Shown here piece after piece: positions 23,682 through 34,259 of a stretch of 64,000 nucleotides of DNA. Numbering within the stretch: the stretch's first letter is position 1; each line of letters starts with the position of its first letter. Source of the stretch: Monoplex corrugatus (lineage: Eukaryota > Mollusca > Gastropoda > Littorinimorpha > Ranellidae). The stretch covers positions 52,105,199-52,169,198 of the forward strand of contig CM060307.1 in assembly GCA_030674185.1 (NCBI GenBank). Reading direction: 5' to 3'. Both the position numbers and the translations under genes were made by a program. Below the pieces are notes generated by a model. That model searched no databases and was not told the DNA's origin. It saw only the letters and a program-made list of their open reading frames with translations.

Positions 23682-24009
23682 ACTGAAAGGCGGGATATTT
23701 ACTTCTTCGCCAGCCAAGCTTCAGTGTAACTCCTCTGGACACGAGTTTGAATGTTTGGACTCGGACTTGTCATCTTGCTACTTCACGTATCACCGTTCAA
23801 TACTGGCGAAAGATAGCGATGCACAGCAGCTAAGCAATGTGTCTAGTGAGAGCTATGGAAGCCTGCTGTCTGCTACCTTGTTCAATTAGCAACGTCTCTC
23901 TCTCTCCTCACTGGCACTTAAAGTGAGCCAGTAAACAACGTGCGATGTAATTTGCTTCCATTAGGAAACCCGTCAACTGCATGCACCCGCCATTTCTGCG
24001 GCGCATGAC

Positions 24010-24031
24010 GCGCTTACACACACACGCACAC

Positions 24032-24104
<73 letters not shown>

Positions 24105-24205
24105 GTACATACACACGAGAGACGCACGCGCGCACGCACACACACATACACGCGCACATACATACACACACACATACACGCGCACATACATACACATACA
24201 CACAC

Positions 24206-24262
<57 letters not shown>

Positions 24263-24270
24263 CACATTCT
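24010..24270. repeat. (CA)n microsatellite cluster
   Basis: CA tract with CGCA and TACA variants in the middle. Confidence 0.95.
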
Positions 24271-24594
24271 TACACGCGCTTACAAGTCCTTGAACGCAAT
24301 ACTTCGCACGCGAAGTACTGGTACATTGCAAACACAGACGATTTACCGTCATGAGCATATGTTTGCAGGCATGCATATACGTACACAGGTTTACACAAAT
24401 ATCACAAGCGGCAGCAAGTACCCATGAAGCATACAGTTTGGAGATGCTTGTTCCAGTTGCACAGCAATAAAAGTCAAATAACAAAAGTTAAGAACGATTT
24501 GGGACATTTTGGACTGCAGCTCAATTTAGTACAGTTACAAAAATTCAGTAGAAAGAAGGTTGTGTGGTGGTTGTGTGTGTAGTGTAAAATGTTG

Positions 24595-24624
24595 TGAGTG
24601 TGTGTGTGTGTGTGTGTGTGATGT

Positions 24625-24703
<79 letters not shown>

Positions 24704-24722
24704 TGTGTGTGTGTGTGTGTGT
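24595..24722. repeat. (GT)n microsatellite
   Basis: About 60 GT units with two GG interruptions. It lies 325 bp from the CA cluster on the opposite strand sense, so the transcript could in principle pair (CA)n with (GT)n. From 24,730 to 25,390 no feature is seen. Confidence 0.95.
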
Positions 24723-25401
24723 ATTGCAAGAACAAAAACACATTTTATAAAATTTGAGAGTAGTGGCATAAAGCACATTAATGCTTTTTTACATCCAACC
24801 CTCGCTGTATGCTTATATACGTTATCAATGCAAATAAACTATAATGGCAAACAGCATCAGAATAATGAAACTGTTCGCATTATTTTTTCATTATAGACCT
24901 AGGCCCACTGTTAAAAAGGTTACATGTATAAAATACATAAAACACCATACAGTTTAGATAAAATATTAGATTAGTCAACATGAAAAGCAATCATAATCAT
25001 TTGTCTGTATTTAAAAGTTGTGACGTAATCGTTCCAATATCTTTAATGCTTCATAACCATACATGTTGAGATTTAAAAGAATGGTCTCGTTACGTGTTGA
25101 GATCATTATTGTGTTAGAGATACATGTACATGGGTCGCGGTAATCCTTATATAAGATTAGTTTCGATCTAAGATTACGTAATACCTAGCAACAACAAAAC
25201 TTAACTTCATCTTCTTAAAGACAGTAAATGCAGTTACATGGCTTTATCCCCAGGAGAAAGGGAGGGACAATATGGTTATTTCCCTTGCAGTGGTAACAAC
25301 AAACAAAGAACCAGAAAAAACAAGCTAACAAAAACGACCTCACACTGGAGAGAATTAGCTGTCTGGTCCGAGACAACACGAACGATTTTTTAGCCGAGAG
25401 G

Positions 25402-25448
25402 GAGAGTGAGAGAGAATGAGAGAGGAGAGAGAGAGAGAGAGAGAGAGA
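25402..25448. repeat. (GA)n microsatellite
   Basis: The only sizeable GA-on-sense tract in the window. A G11 run lies at about 25,640. Confidence 0.85.
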
Positions 25449-25751
25449 TCTGAACTGGTCATGAGAACCAGAATCCATAAACAACCCAGAAACCTTTCCT
25501 AGTACAGACATACTGATAATTGAGCAGGTCGATCTAAATCATCCTCTTCCATTTTCCTTTGTTTTCCCGTTGTTTTCTGTTTACAAGTGGCATGCTGATA
25601 ACACAGGGGTGTGGGTTCAATACTCTGGAGGGAGTGCGGAGGGGGGGGGGTTCATAGTTTTACGGACCACATTTTTTGTTTTGTACTGTTTTTGTAGGGA
25701 TTTTTGCTTGTTGGTGCTTTGTCTTCTTTCGTTTGTTTCCTTTTTTTTCCA

Positions 25752-26310
25752 TTAGTTCAGTCGGTTACAGTACCAATGCTGATCATACTGGAGTCGTGAG
25801 TTCGACCTTTGGGTGGGCCACAGTTTTCTTGCAGACCGGCTGGTTCTTTTCATAGAGCCGTGGACTCACAAGATCTCATATCTCTCGTCCAGTCCCACCC
25901 CACAACACAAAAGTTGGCGTGCTCGCTGGCCATCTTAACCCTTTGATTCCCTGACCCTGTCCATCAGCATCCGCATTGTCAACCATGCTAGCAAACCAAA
26001 CACTTAACACTTACACTCCCTCATCCTATCCACCAGCTTCTGTGGAAAGCTGCTGAATAGGGTGAGGGAGTCAAAGGATCAAGTTTTTGCAGTCGGTGGA
26101 TAGGTTGTGGGAGCCAAAGGGTGAATGCTCCAATCAGTGTGGTGGCATCACTGTTTCATAGATCCCGTTCCTGTCCCGACTTCAAGACCTTGCCGGCGCA
26201 GAGTTCTGCGTCAGCACAAGGTGTTTGCCATATAACGTAGAAGAGGTTTAGCTGTAGGGCATGTGGAATTGTTCGAATGCTACAAACCCCTCTTGATGAA
26301 ACTTCGAACT
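25752..26310 (+). repeat. SINE-like family 2, copy c, interrupted by MITE copy 2
   Basis: The tRNA-like head (TTAGTTCAGTCGGTTACAG, then B-box-like GAGTTCGACC at 25,799) is followed by family blocks. GGCCATC at 25,928-25,934 leads into the MITE, and TGCTCCAATCAG after 26,125 continues the SINE. The 3' part has 'TTCAAGACCTTGCCGGCGCA' and 'GGAATTGTTCGAATGC'. Confidence 0.65.
25935..26125. mobile_element. TTAA-flanked nested foldback MITE, copy 2
   Basis: Outer left arm TTAACCCTTTGATTCCCTG (25,935), inner left arm near 26,003 (CTTAACACTTACACTCCCTC), inner right arm AGGGAGTCAAAGGATCAAG and outer right arm GGGAGCCAAAGGGTGAA ending at 26,125. It is thus a palindrome inside a palindrome, complete here and partly deleted in copy 1. 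The right TTAA has decayed to TGAA. It is inserted in a SINE-2 copy at a site that is TTAA in the empty relative at 22,848-22,851. Confidence 0.8.
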
Positions 26311-26849
26311 CCGAACTTTGAAAACAAAGGAGATTGCTGCGGGATTGCTTGCCTGTCCTTCTGTCTGTCTGTTTCTCCGGGGGACGGTGATAAAGGAAAT
26401 GGTTTATATCGACTGCAGCGAGCGTGCTGTCTCTATGTCGATCGGTGAACAAACTGACATAGCAAGGATTTCTCGCGCCTTCATCGATTTTTTTTTTCCA
26501 AAGAAATGCTGGTAACGATCTGTCTTAGATGGGTAGTCGTGAATGCACCAGTTGGAAGTTGCTGCCATAGTTTTGTGAACGTAGAGCTGCGTAGACTACT
26601 TGTCATTGTTAATTTACTGCTTTTGTTATTGTTGTTAGCGTTGATGGTGATTCTGGTGGCGGTGATGGTCGTGGTGAACTGGTGGTCGTGGGAATTTTCG
26701 TCTTTTGTTTGTTTCTTTCTTTCTTTGTTTTTTTCATTTATTCATTGTGATGGAGATCTGGCAAGAACAAAAAATTTAAAAAAGCATTTGCTTTCTCTTT
26801 CTTCTAGTTTTTCATTATTGTTGTTAATGATGATGTTTTCATATTGTTC

Positions 26850-26922
26850 TTGTGGTGGTGTGGTGGTGGTGGTGGTGGTGGTGGTGGTGGTGGTGGTGGT
26901 GGTGGTGGTGGTGATAATGATA

Positions 26923-26984
<62 letters not shown>

Positions 26985-26990
26985 GATGAT
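26850..26990. repeat. (GTG)n then (GAT)n
   Basis: About 17 GTG units run directly into about 25 GAT/ATG units. It lies about 60 bp upstream of the TM6 exon acceptor and fills the branch-point region with purine-rich triplets. Confidence 0.95.
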
Positions 26991-27051
26991 CTCCTCCATC
27001 AACCACCATCGACATGAATTTTCTTAACTAATGGTTGTTGTCAAAATTCAG

Positions 27052-27187
27052 GAGAGCATTGAAGGCAACGTTCGTTCTGATTCCCCTATTCGGTGTCCAG
27101 TTATTCGTCACCGTTTACCGTCTGCCAGCTGGTCAGCCTGGCGGTGCTGAATATGAACAGTTCACAATCTTCGTTACAAACTCACAG
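27052..27187 (+). CDS. Class B1 GPCR exon: ICL3 end, TM6, ECL3
   Basis: Reads (R)RALKATFVLIPLFGVQLF, VTVYRLPAGQPGGAEYE, then QFTIFVTNSQ. 'ATFVLIPLFG' is the class B TM6 signature (K-x-T/A...L-x-P-L-x-G). The final N-S-Q leads into the conserved Q-G of TM7. The acceptor is TCAAAATTCAG (ends 27,051) and the donor is CAG|GTGACA. It enters in phase 2 and leaves in phase 0. The upstream pyrimidine tract is poor and the (GAT)n array sits close, so splicing strength here may be length-dependent. Confidence 0.93.
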
Positions 27188-27789
27188 GTGACACCACAAT
27201 TACTACCTTGAGTGAGTGAGAAAGAGAGAGAGAGAAAGAGAGATGGCATGTGTGAGGTTATGAACAAGTATTCATCAGTGAAGGACTTAGATAAAAACAC
27301 ATCTTCGTTCTGATGTCAACTTGTAATTACTTTCAAATGGGAAATTATACCTGTTTATGCCTCACTGTTGTTTCATAAATTAAAGGACGATAATTTAACC
27401 AAACTGCGATTGAAACAAAATACTGGACTATTATAGAAACTCTTTTTTTAACAATAGCAATACGCAAGTTTTAGATAATCCATTTTTTACCAAATGTGTA
27501 AATGTCTAGTTACAACTTGTCTTGAACTGATTGAAGTAAATCGTCCAGAAAATGATGCATTTAAAATGACACTTAAGTTTGATGTATGGACTATATGATT
27601 GAATGATAAGAAAGGAAAATGGTTAATGTAATACTCTAAAATAAATATCGTGTTCTTTGCCTTTTGTCGTTTCATGAAAAGAATGGTTGAAATGAATTTG
27701 TGCACACGTAAGAGGACATATGTACGACGAAACTGTGTATTCTATATTTGTTAAGTAAAAAATATACAGTTGGCATTCACTAAATAGAT

Positions 27790-28165
27790 GGGCACAATAG
27801 TCGAGAAGGTAAATGTCGGATTTCTAAACGGAAGGTCATGGGTTCGATCCGCCCAGACACGTCAGCTTGGTGGGTAAAGGATAGAGATTTTTCCAATCTC
27901 CTTGGTGAACATGAGTCAGATCTGCCAGTGCCTACACCCCCTTCTTGTGTACAGACATGCAAAATATCAGATGTGCACGTTGAAGATCCTGCGAGTCGTG
28001 TCAGTAGCTGGTTTATGGAAACAGAAACATCCATATGCACACTCATGGAAAACGGTGTACGGCTCGTATACAGATTGTGCAGCAACATGCTGATTACACA
28101 GTGTAAGCAAAACAGTGTGCGTGCACGCGTTCGAGAAAAAGTCGAAATGGGTAAAACAGGTAAAT
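27790..28165 (+). repeat. SINE family 1, copy b (best preserved)
   Basis: Head with B-box GGGTTCGATCC (27,840), then 'CAGCTTGGTGGGTAAAGGAT', 'GATCTGCCAGTGCCTACA', 'CCCTTCTTGTGTACAGACAT', 'AAGATCCTGCGAGTCGTGTC', 'GTTTATGGAAACAGAAACAT', 'GGAAAACGGTGTACGGC' and an A/G-rich tail. From memory this looks like a SINE common in gastropod genomes; that is inference. It is oriented with the receptor gene. Confidence 0.7.
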
Positions 28166-28354
28166 AAATTGTACAATGTGTATTCAGTAAATGTGAATTT
28201 ACAGTGTGTATTTAGGAAATGAAGTGTACAGTGCTTGCTTAGGAATTGCAAATGTATAATGTGTATTTAGAGAAATATAATGTATAATGGGTATTTCGGA
28301 AATTATAAGTACAGTCTGGATTTAGAAAATGAACGGGTTTGATGTGTATTTAAA

Positions 28355-28745
28355 ATCATCATCATCATGTGCCCTGCCGCATTGCGTTGGCGATCATGTC
28401 CCTCCATACGAATCGATCCCTTGTCGGTTCAAGTGCACTTGCCGCCCTCTCTGTCCTCAGCCACCCTGCAAGTCCGTCCAATATTTTCTCTCTGGGTCTA
28501 CCTAGTGTTCTCTTTCCTTCCAGCCTTCCTGTTGTGACTAGGTCCTCTAATTTATCTTGCCTCATAAAACGTCATGTAAATGTTGTTGTCTTTTCCTAAT
28601 CTTCTTCATAAATGTTCTTCTTGGGTCTGCTTCTTTCAAGACTGTCTCGTTTGTTTTCTTTGCTGTCCATGGAACTCTCAACATTCTTCTTAGAAACCAC
28701 ATTTCAGTTGCCTCAGTCTTGTTCTGACTTTGCATGTTGCATGTG
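28355..28745 (-). mobile_element. LINE-A 3' fragment, antisense
   Basis: The reverse strand reads MRQDKLEDLVTTGRLEGKR, TLGRPREKILDGLAGWL and RDRFVWRDMIANAMRQGT, then ends in a short GAT tail (ATCATCATCAT at 28,359-28,369 on +). Continuing upstream it shows the segment matching 'WTAKKTNETV'. It is 5'-truncated. Confidence 0.8.
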
Positions 28746-29040
28746 TATAGGAAATGTTAGGGCAAAAGAGGAGTCATTGCTTTAATTTAACAGTATATTT
28801 TCAGTTTCCCCCACATCATGTTCGGGTTCAAGAAACTATGGATTACTTGTTAACGGCTTTTGTCCGTGTGATTTCTCCCTCCTCTGGGAAATGGGGTTAC
28901 GGGTAAGTTTTTGGCAGAGACAGCTCTATTCAAATTAGCAACACCGGCAGCAGCGGTTAGATTTGTACAGTGGAAGTGATGGTTGCCGTCTTCTGTACTC
29001 ACGATACGTTAACTACGAAGTAGGCTGTGATCGCAAGACA

Positions 29041-29043
<3 letters not shown>

Positions 29044-29126
<83 letters not shown>

Positions 29127-29140
29127 CCCTCTCTTTCACT
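29044..29140. repeat. (CT)n microsatellite
   Basis: About 45 CT units with one TT interruption. Confidence 0.95.
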
Positions 29141-29529
29141 AAGCATTACAATACATTTGTATTTGTGTAGACTCACTGTGTGAGGAGGCTGGATGTAAAA
29201 AAAAACAACAACACTAGTATGCTTATGTCACTACCCTCGAAAATTTAAAAAAAAATTCTTGTCCTTTTTTCTCTGCCTCTCTGTTTCAGTGAAGATGGCA
29301 TCTATTCGTTTCTCGTTGCTTTGCTCATGCATTCCTCTGCTGACTTACACCTTCATTAATCCACTGAATGTGTGTGCGTGTGTATGTGTGCGCGCGCGCG
29401 TGTGTGTGTGTAAGAGACTTTGTCAATGGTTTATACATTTTTCTCCCTTTTCTCTTTGTAATGTGTAAACCTGGTACCCATCGACTCCTTATTTGTTGTT
29501 GTTTGCTGTTGGGGATGTTGTTGTTTTTT

Positions 29530-29675
29530 GTGATCTGTTACTACATAAAGCGCAACGAGCTTGCGAATAGATTATTATTATTATTATTATTATATATTAT
29601 TATTACTATTGTTGTTGTTAATGTTATCATTATGATCATATCATCATCATCATTATTATTATCATGTTGTTGTCT
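29530..29675. repeat. LINE/SINE-type tail with (ATT)n
   Basis: 'AAAGCGCAACGAGCTTGCGAATAG' runs into ATTATT... and mixed ATT/ATC triplets. It resembles the 'GCGCTATATAAAT..ATT(n)' end of the LINE at 38,964-40,119. It is probably a 3' remnant of the same kind of element. Confidence 0.4.
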
Positions 29676-29762
29676 TTGTTGTTGTTGTCACATTATCAGT
29701 CATGCACCAAGGTGATTTATAGTGTGCTCTCTTTTAACCCCAATGGTGTTTTTTTCTTCCAG

Positions 29763-29804
29763 GGGTTTTTCGTGGCGCTGATATTTTGTTTTTTCAACGG
29801 AGAG
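29763..29804 (+). CDS. Class B1 GPCR exon: TM7 (42-bp cassette)
   Basis: Encodes GFFVALIFCFFNGE, the canonical TM7 sequence of class B1 receptors (QGFFVA..YCF.NGE). The acceptor is TTTTTTTCTTCCAG (ends 29,762) and the donor is GAG|GTAAGA. Both borders are phase 0, and 42 bp is the characteristic size of this exon in the family. Because it is symmetric, skipping removes exactly 14 residues without a frameshift, as known for vertebrate CRF1, calcitonin and PTH1 receptor variants. The next coding exon begins V-I-A-Q-M-K-R in the 52-kb exon, giving the expected NGEV...KR junction. Confidence 0.95.
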
Positions 29805-30179
29805 GTAAGAATATTTTGGAGTGTAATTATAATACAGCATGAATACTGTAGCAATTCAGTTGCTTGATTGTGCTTCTTATTGAGCAGTTTCCTTGTGTCA
29901 CAGTGAGTGCATGTTGACTGTCTGGATTATCACTGTAATCAGTACTTTTTTGTTTCTTTTTGGAAAAGAAAGATCATCAGAGAAAATACTGTTCATGTAT
30001 CATGAACACTCGTACGTGTTTTTAAAACTTTTTGATAGTTTCATTTCGCTTTACGATAAACAAATATCAACAAACCTTTTGATAACAGATGATGATATAA
30101 ATCCATACATGTAGAGAAAGGTAATGTTGGAGTGTAAACGACAGGTAACATACACAACCTTTTTTTTTAACTGTGACAG

Positions 30180-30218
30180 ACTCATCGTGAATATCAATAT
30201 TATGTACTTGTCATGGAG
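30180..30218 (+). CDS. Candidate alternative microexon after TM7 (39 bp)
   Basis: Between a good acceptor (T9 tract, then AACTGTGACAG, ends 30,179) and a perfect donor (GAG|GTAAGT) lies a 39-bp open frame: THREYQYYVLVME. Both borders are phase 0, so it fits after NGE of the TM7 exon and before the candidate exon at 44,312, giving ...VLVME|ILRKVRKRHSR. It lies 375 bp downstream of TM7. No homologue is recognised and the stretch is short, so chance cannot be excluded. The 11-base word TTGGAGTGTAA occurs after both this region's upstream GTAATG (30,120) and, nearly intact, after the TM7 donor, hinting at a local duplication. Confidence 0.4.
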
Positions 30219-30729
30219 GTAAGTCTGTATTCTGTTGTTGTTGTCCCATTCATCATTAAAAATAGGTATTCAGTCATTTTACATCCCTCTCCAGCCTGTC
30301 ATGCTTTCACAACGTGATAGTAGTCTTGTTTTACCATGTTAATTTTTCCGTGGACGAGCGAATTATTGTGAATAAATCAAGCCCATCTGATGGGAGAATG
30401 TGTATAAAGTACCTGTTGCAATAACAGTTTTCTCATGAAATATGTAAAGCGATCCTTTTGATTTTCTTCGAGTTTTGTTTTGTGTCTGGTTGTTTTGTTT
30501 TGGTTTGTCTCATTTAATCATGGTTTGGTTGGCTGGATTGGTGTTTGTACCGTACTGGTGTTTGTACCGTACTTTTCAAATGTTGTGACGCAACTGTTGG
30601 TGATACTGTATTTGAAACCGAAATCAAATAACTTCAAAAATAAAGAACTGAAATTATATGTAGACGCAAGGAAACATTTCCACTGAAAACAATTGTTCAG
30701 TAGAGATTGATAAATTAGAAGAAAAAAAA

Positions 30730-32450
30730 GTAGACATACGGAAAACTAATTACTAGTGTAGAGATATTACATGTGTATTGATATACTTTTTGATAACGCC
30801 TAGGTGTCTGCCACATATGCATTAAAAGATTGTATACATGTATATTTTCGGCAGACCAAGCACACAGCCACCACAGAACCATGTACACTAGGCCATGGAA
30901 AAAACACTAGACATTCCAGTACAGTCAAGAAACATCAATAGAAATGTTTGACTTGTTCATCTTGTAGATGTACATACTGACAAAATGTTTGGGTCACTGT
31001 AAAGCCCAATGCAAGTTTTTAAAAAATGTAATTGCTGAAAAAAAGAGAGAGAAAAGAGGGGAAAAGAAAAGGACAATGCGTAATAAAGAGAGAGAAGACC
31101 AATAAAGAAGGACACGCGAAGCATTCCTGAAAAAACAAAGAAAAAGAAAAGAAAAACACGAGGTGCTCTATGTACCTGCACACAACTGAGGTCCATTTAA
31201 AAGACAATATATTTTTTTAAATGGAATAAGATTTTAATGTACTAAAAAGTAAAATGGATCATATAGTGCCCACCAGTTTTATCTACAACTTGAACTAATA
31301 TGATAAAGAAAATTGATGTTAGTTGTAACCTTACCGAATTAATCTCAAGCGTTTTTCGCGCTTGATATGAAAACCACAATGACCTGAATGTGCTATAACT
31401 GCCCTGTCGTGACACTCAGAATGACCACGTCTTATCGAGACCTGTATTTCGAAAGGAACTATAGGACCACCTGTCTAGATCTCGCTTATTTGGATGGGAT
31501 GCAACTACTTCGATGATAGAAACTAAGCTCTTGTTCCTTTTCCACCTTGTTACTAAGGATTTGAGAAATTTACAGACAAAATTATTACTAGTTCCTTAAA
31601 TAGGTCATTCTTTACTATTGTTACCATTCACCCATATCCCCTCTTCATTCTCAAAAAGTCCAAATACGCGCTTATTTTCAACATTTTGAAGGGGACATGT
31701 TTTGTGAGAAATATATTTTGCGTGCAAAGGACAACTTAGCCTATTTGACATACACCAAAAGTGTCAAAATCTTTTCAAGGATGCATATGAAAAAAACTAT
31801 CAGTATCGATATTGTGTCTCAAGATCGCAATATCTGTTAATGTTAACTGCTGTAAAACTAAGAAGCAAAAACCTTACATTTCGTGTCTTCATAATCGTAC
31901 TCTATGTTTAGTCTTGTCATGTCCTGTCGTAATTATAATTTTATCAAACGACTCCGTTCCATTTATGTGAACCTTTTTTTTTCCCCAATCTAGTTTTGAT
32001 AGGTAGAAAACGGTAGTTGTTCTGTTTTAGGTTTTGAGTTTTAGCTGAGAGTACATCTTTTTCTGTTTCTGTGTGATCTGGGGTATTGGTAGAGGGCAGG
32101 TACATATTTTTGTTCTGCTTGTGTTATGACATTTATGTGGAATTGTTGCGCTGCGCTTGTGTGCATGATTTTGTGTAGCTTTAGTGGACTACTTCCTGCT
32201 CGGACTGTGGACATGACTGTGGAAATACTGTACAAATGCATATGCAAAATGTGAGGTTTGTCTTGTCAGATTTCACTGAGCTTCAATCATGCTTGTTTCT
32301 TGTAATTGCATGGACACATATCACAGCACTTGTTCCGGTGTGTCCTTGTAGTCAAATTTTGTTATAATTCATATGTAAGGTAAGCGATTCTCTGCCGCCC
32401 TCTCCATTCACGCACACGCAACATACATGGTAAAATCCGGTTTCACAACA
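30730..32450. other. Intron, mostly unassigned
   Basis: AT-rich. 31,030-31,200 is purine-rich and shares 'GTGCTCTATGTACCT..ACA' with 34,850-35,010 ('ATGCTCTGTGTACCT..ACA'), a weak dispersed repeat. Nothing else is recognised. Confidence 0.5.
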
Positions 32451-32625
32451 CAAACATGAATGGTGAAGTGTTCTATTTGTTAATTTCTACATATCAGCAA
32501 ACAGCAAGTGTGTGTGAGCTCATCAACTTCTACTGCCAATACTCAAAAGGATGGAATACCTCAAGGGTATTTTTTTCTAACATATCATGTCCAGTAGACC
32601 AGAGACACAAAAAGACAAGTCTGAT

Positions 32626-33073
32626 CATCATCATCATCATCAGGTGCCCTGCCGCATGGCGTTGGCGACCATGGACTTCCAACCATCTCTATCTCTCGTT
32701 GCCGCCAGCATCTCCCCCACCCTCTTCATCCCCAGCCACTCTGCAAGTCCGTCCAGCATTCTCTCCCTGGGTCTACCTGGTGCTCTCTTTCCCTCCAGCT
32801 TTCCCGTTGTGACCAGGTGCTCCAAATCCCCCTTCCTCATAAAATGGCCTATAAATGTTGCCTGTCTTTTCCTAATCTTCCTTATGAGTGATCTATTTGT
32901 GTCTGCCTCCGTCAAGACTGTCTCGTTTGTTTTCTTTGCTGTCCATGGAACTCTCAACATTCTTCTGAGAAACCATATCTCGGCTGCCTCGATCCTGATC
33001 TGGCTTTGCTTGCTGACTGTCCACGCCTCGCATCCGTATAACAGTATTGGTTCTATATAACATTCAAGGACTC
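32626..33073 (-). mobile_element. LINE-A 3' fragment, antisense
   Basis: The reverse strand reads LRVPWTAKKTNETVLTEAD, FIGHFMRKGDLEHLVTTGK and APGRPRERMLDGLAEWL to ANAMRQGT, then a (GAT)n tail (+ strand 32,626-32,640). The frame (32,640-32,960) is intact over 106 codons. A 6-bp TCTGAT occurs at 32,620-32,625 and 33,074-33,079 and may be the target duplication. Confidence 0.85.
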
Positions 33074-33244
33074 TCTGATACTGATGTGCAAATGTGCATG
33101 TTCGGGCCTAAGTCAGTTCACCTGTTGATCGTGTCAGATAGCAAGAGACCTATGAAGCCTAAAAGCAAACAGTTCTCTGTTTCGTTTTAAGTCACTAATC
33201 CTCATCGTATTCTACAACCAGACAGTTTATAGTGGCTACCTAAA

Positions 33245-33605
33245 GTATGTAAAGACCTGATAGATTGTTCTTGTGGGTGATAGAGGTGGCTTGACTTGAT
33301 GCATTGTTCTTGTGGGTGACAGAGGTGGCTTGACTTGATAGATTGTTCTTGTGGGTGATAGAGGTGGCTTGACTTAATATATTGTTCTTGTGGGTGACAG
33401 AGGTGGCTTGACTTGATAGATTGTTCTTGTGGGTGATAGAGGTGGCTTGACTTAATACATTGTTCTTGTGGGTGACAGAGGTGGCTTGACTTGATACATT
33501 GTTCTTGTGGGTGATAGAGGTGGCTTGACTTAATACATTGTTCTTGTGGGTGACAGAGGTGGCTTGACTTAATACATTGTTCTTGTGGGTCTTAGAGGTG
33601 GCGTC
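33245..33605. repeat. Minisatellite, 39-bp unit
   Basis: Units of 39 bp (GACTTGATAGATTGTTCTTG then TGGGTGATAGAGGTGGCTT) occur about nine times, mostly alternating two variants at GATAGA/AATACA and GTGATAG/GTGACAG. That alternation implies growth as a 78-bp dimer. It is unrelated in sequence to the 39-bp satellite at 40-43 kb. Confidence 0.92.
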
Positions 33606-33619
33606 TACCCACTACGCTC

Positions 33620-33804
33620 GTCTCGTCTCTCTCAGCCTAGTGTTTCATAGGTCTTCTTCTGTCTCTCACCCCACCAAGTTTCAAGACTTTATCAACGCAT
33701 AGAGTTTTTGCACAGGCCTAAGGAGAATCTGCCAGATAATTTCTGGTAGATTTTTGTGGAACGCATGTGGAATTGTTCTAGTGTGATGAAGCCCTCCTGA
33801 GCAA

Positions 33805-33810
<6 letters not shown>
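33620..33810 (+). repeat. SINE-like family 2, copy d (3' part)
   Basis: Blocks 'TTTCATAGGTC', 'TTTCAAGACTTTATCAACGC', 'TCTGCCAGATAATTTCTGG', 'CGCATGTGGAATTGTTCTAG' and 'TGATGAAGCCCTCCTGAGCA' match copies at 12,755, 22,740 and 25,752. It runs straight into a TC microsatellite. Confidence 0.65.

Positions 33811-33885
<75 letters not shown>
33808..33885. repeat. (TC)n microsatellite
   Basis: About 38 uninterrupted TC units attached to the 3' end of a SINE-2 copy. A smaller TC tract is at 34,196-34,255. Confidence 0.95.
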
Positions 33886-33888
<3 letters not shown>

Positions 33889-34207
33889 ATTGATCTGAAT
33901 ATCTGCTGAATACTTCTGGCTCGTAGTTTACACGGTCAGACCACGTCTGGCCACGAATATGTCTGTCTTTTTGCAGTTCTTGTAGCAACCATGGAGCTTG
34001 ATGGTCAGAGAAATTGTAGTCAGCAATGTCTACGTTTGCTGTACTTCATAAAAGTGACATCTGCAATATGCGTTCATCTGTTGGGTCATCTTGTCCTCAG
34101 TGGCGGGCTGGTGAAGGCTTCAGTTTCAAGATGCACTTCATACTTGGAAGGTCATACGTAAACAGCGAGAATATCCACATGTTATCCCTCCCGAGCAAAC
34201 TCTCTCG

Positions 34208-34258
<51 letters not shown>

Positions 34259-34259
34259 T

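Noticed and set aside
27840..27850. Possible tRNA gene (B-box GGTTCGATCC)
   Set aside because: No cloverleaf could be drawn. The box is the head of a dispersed SINE that recurs elsewhere in the window.
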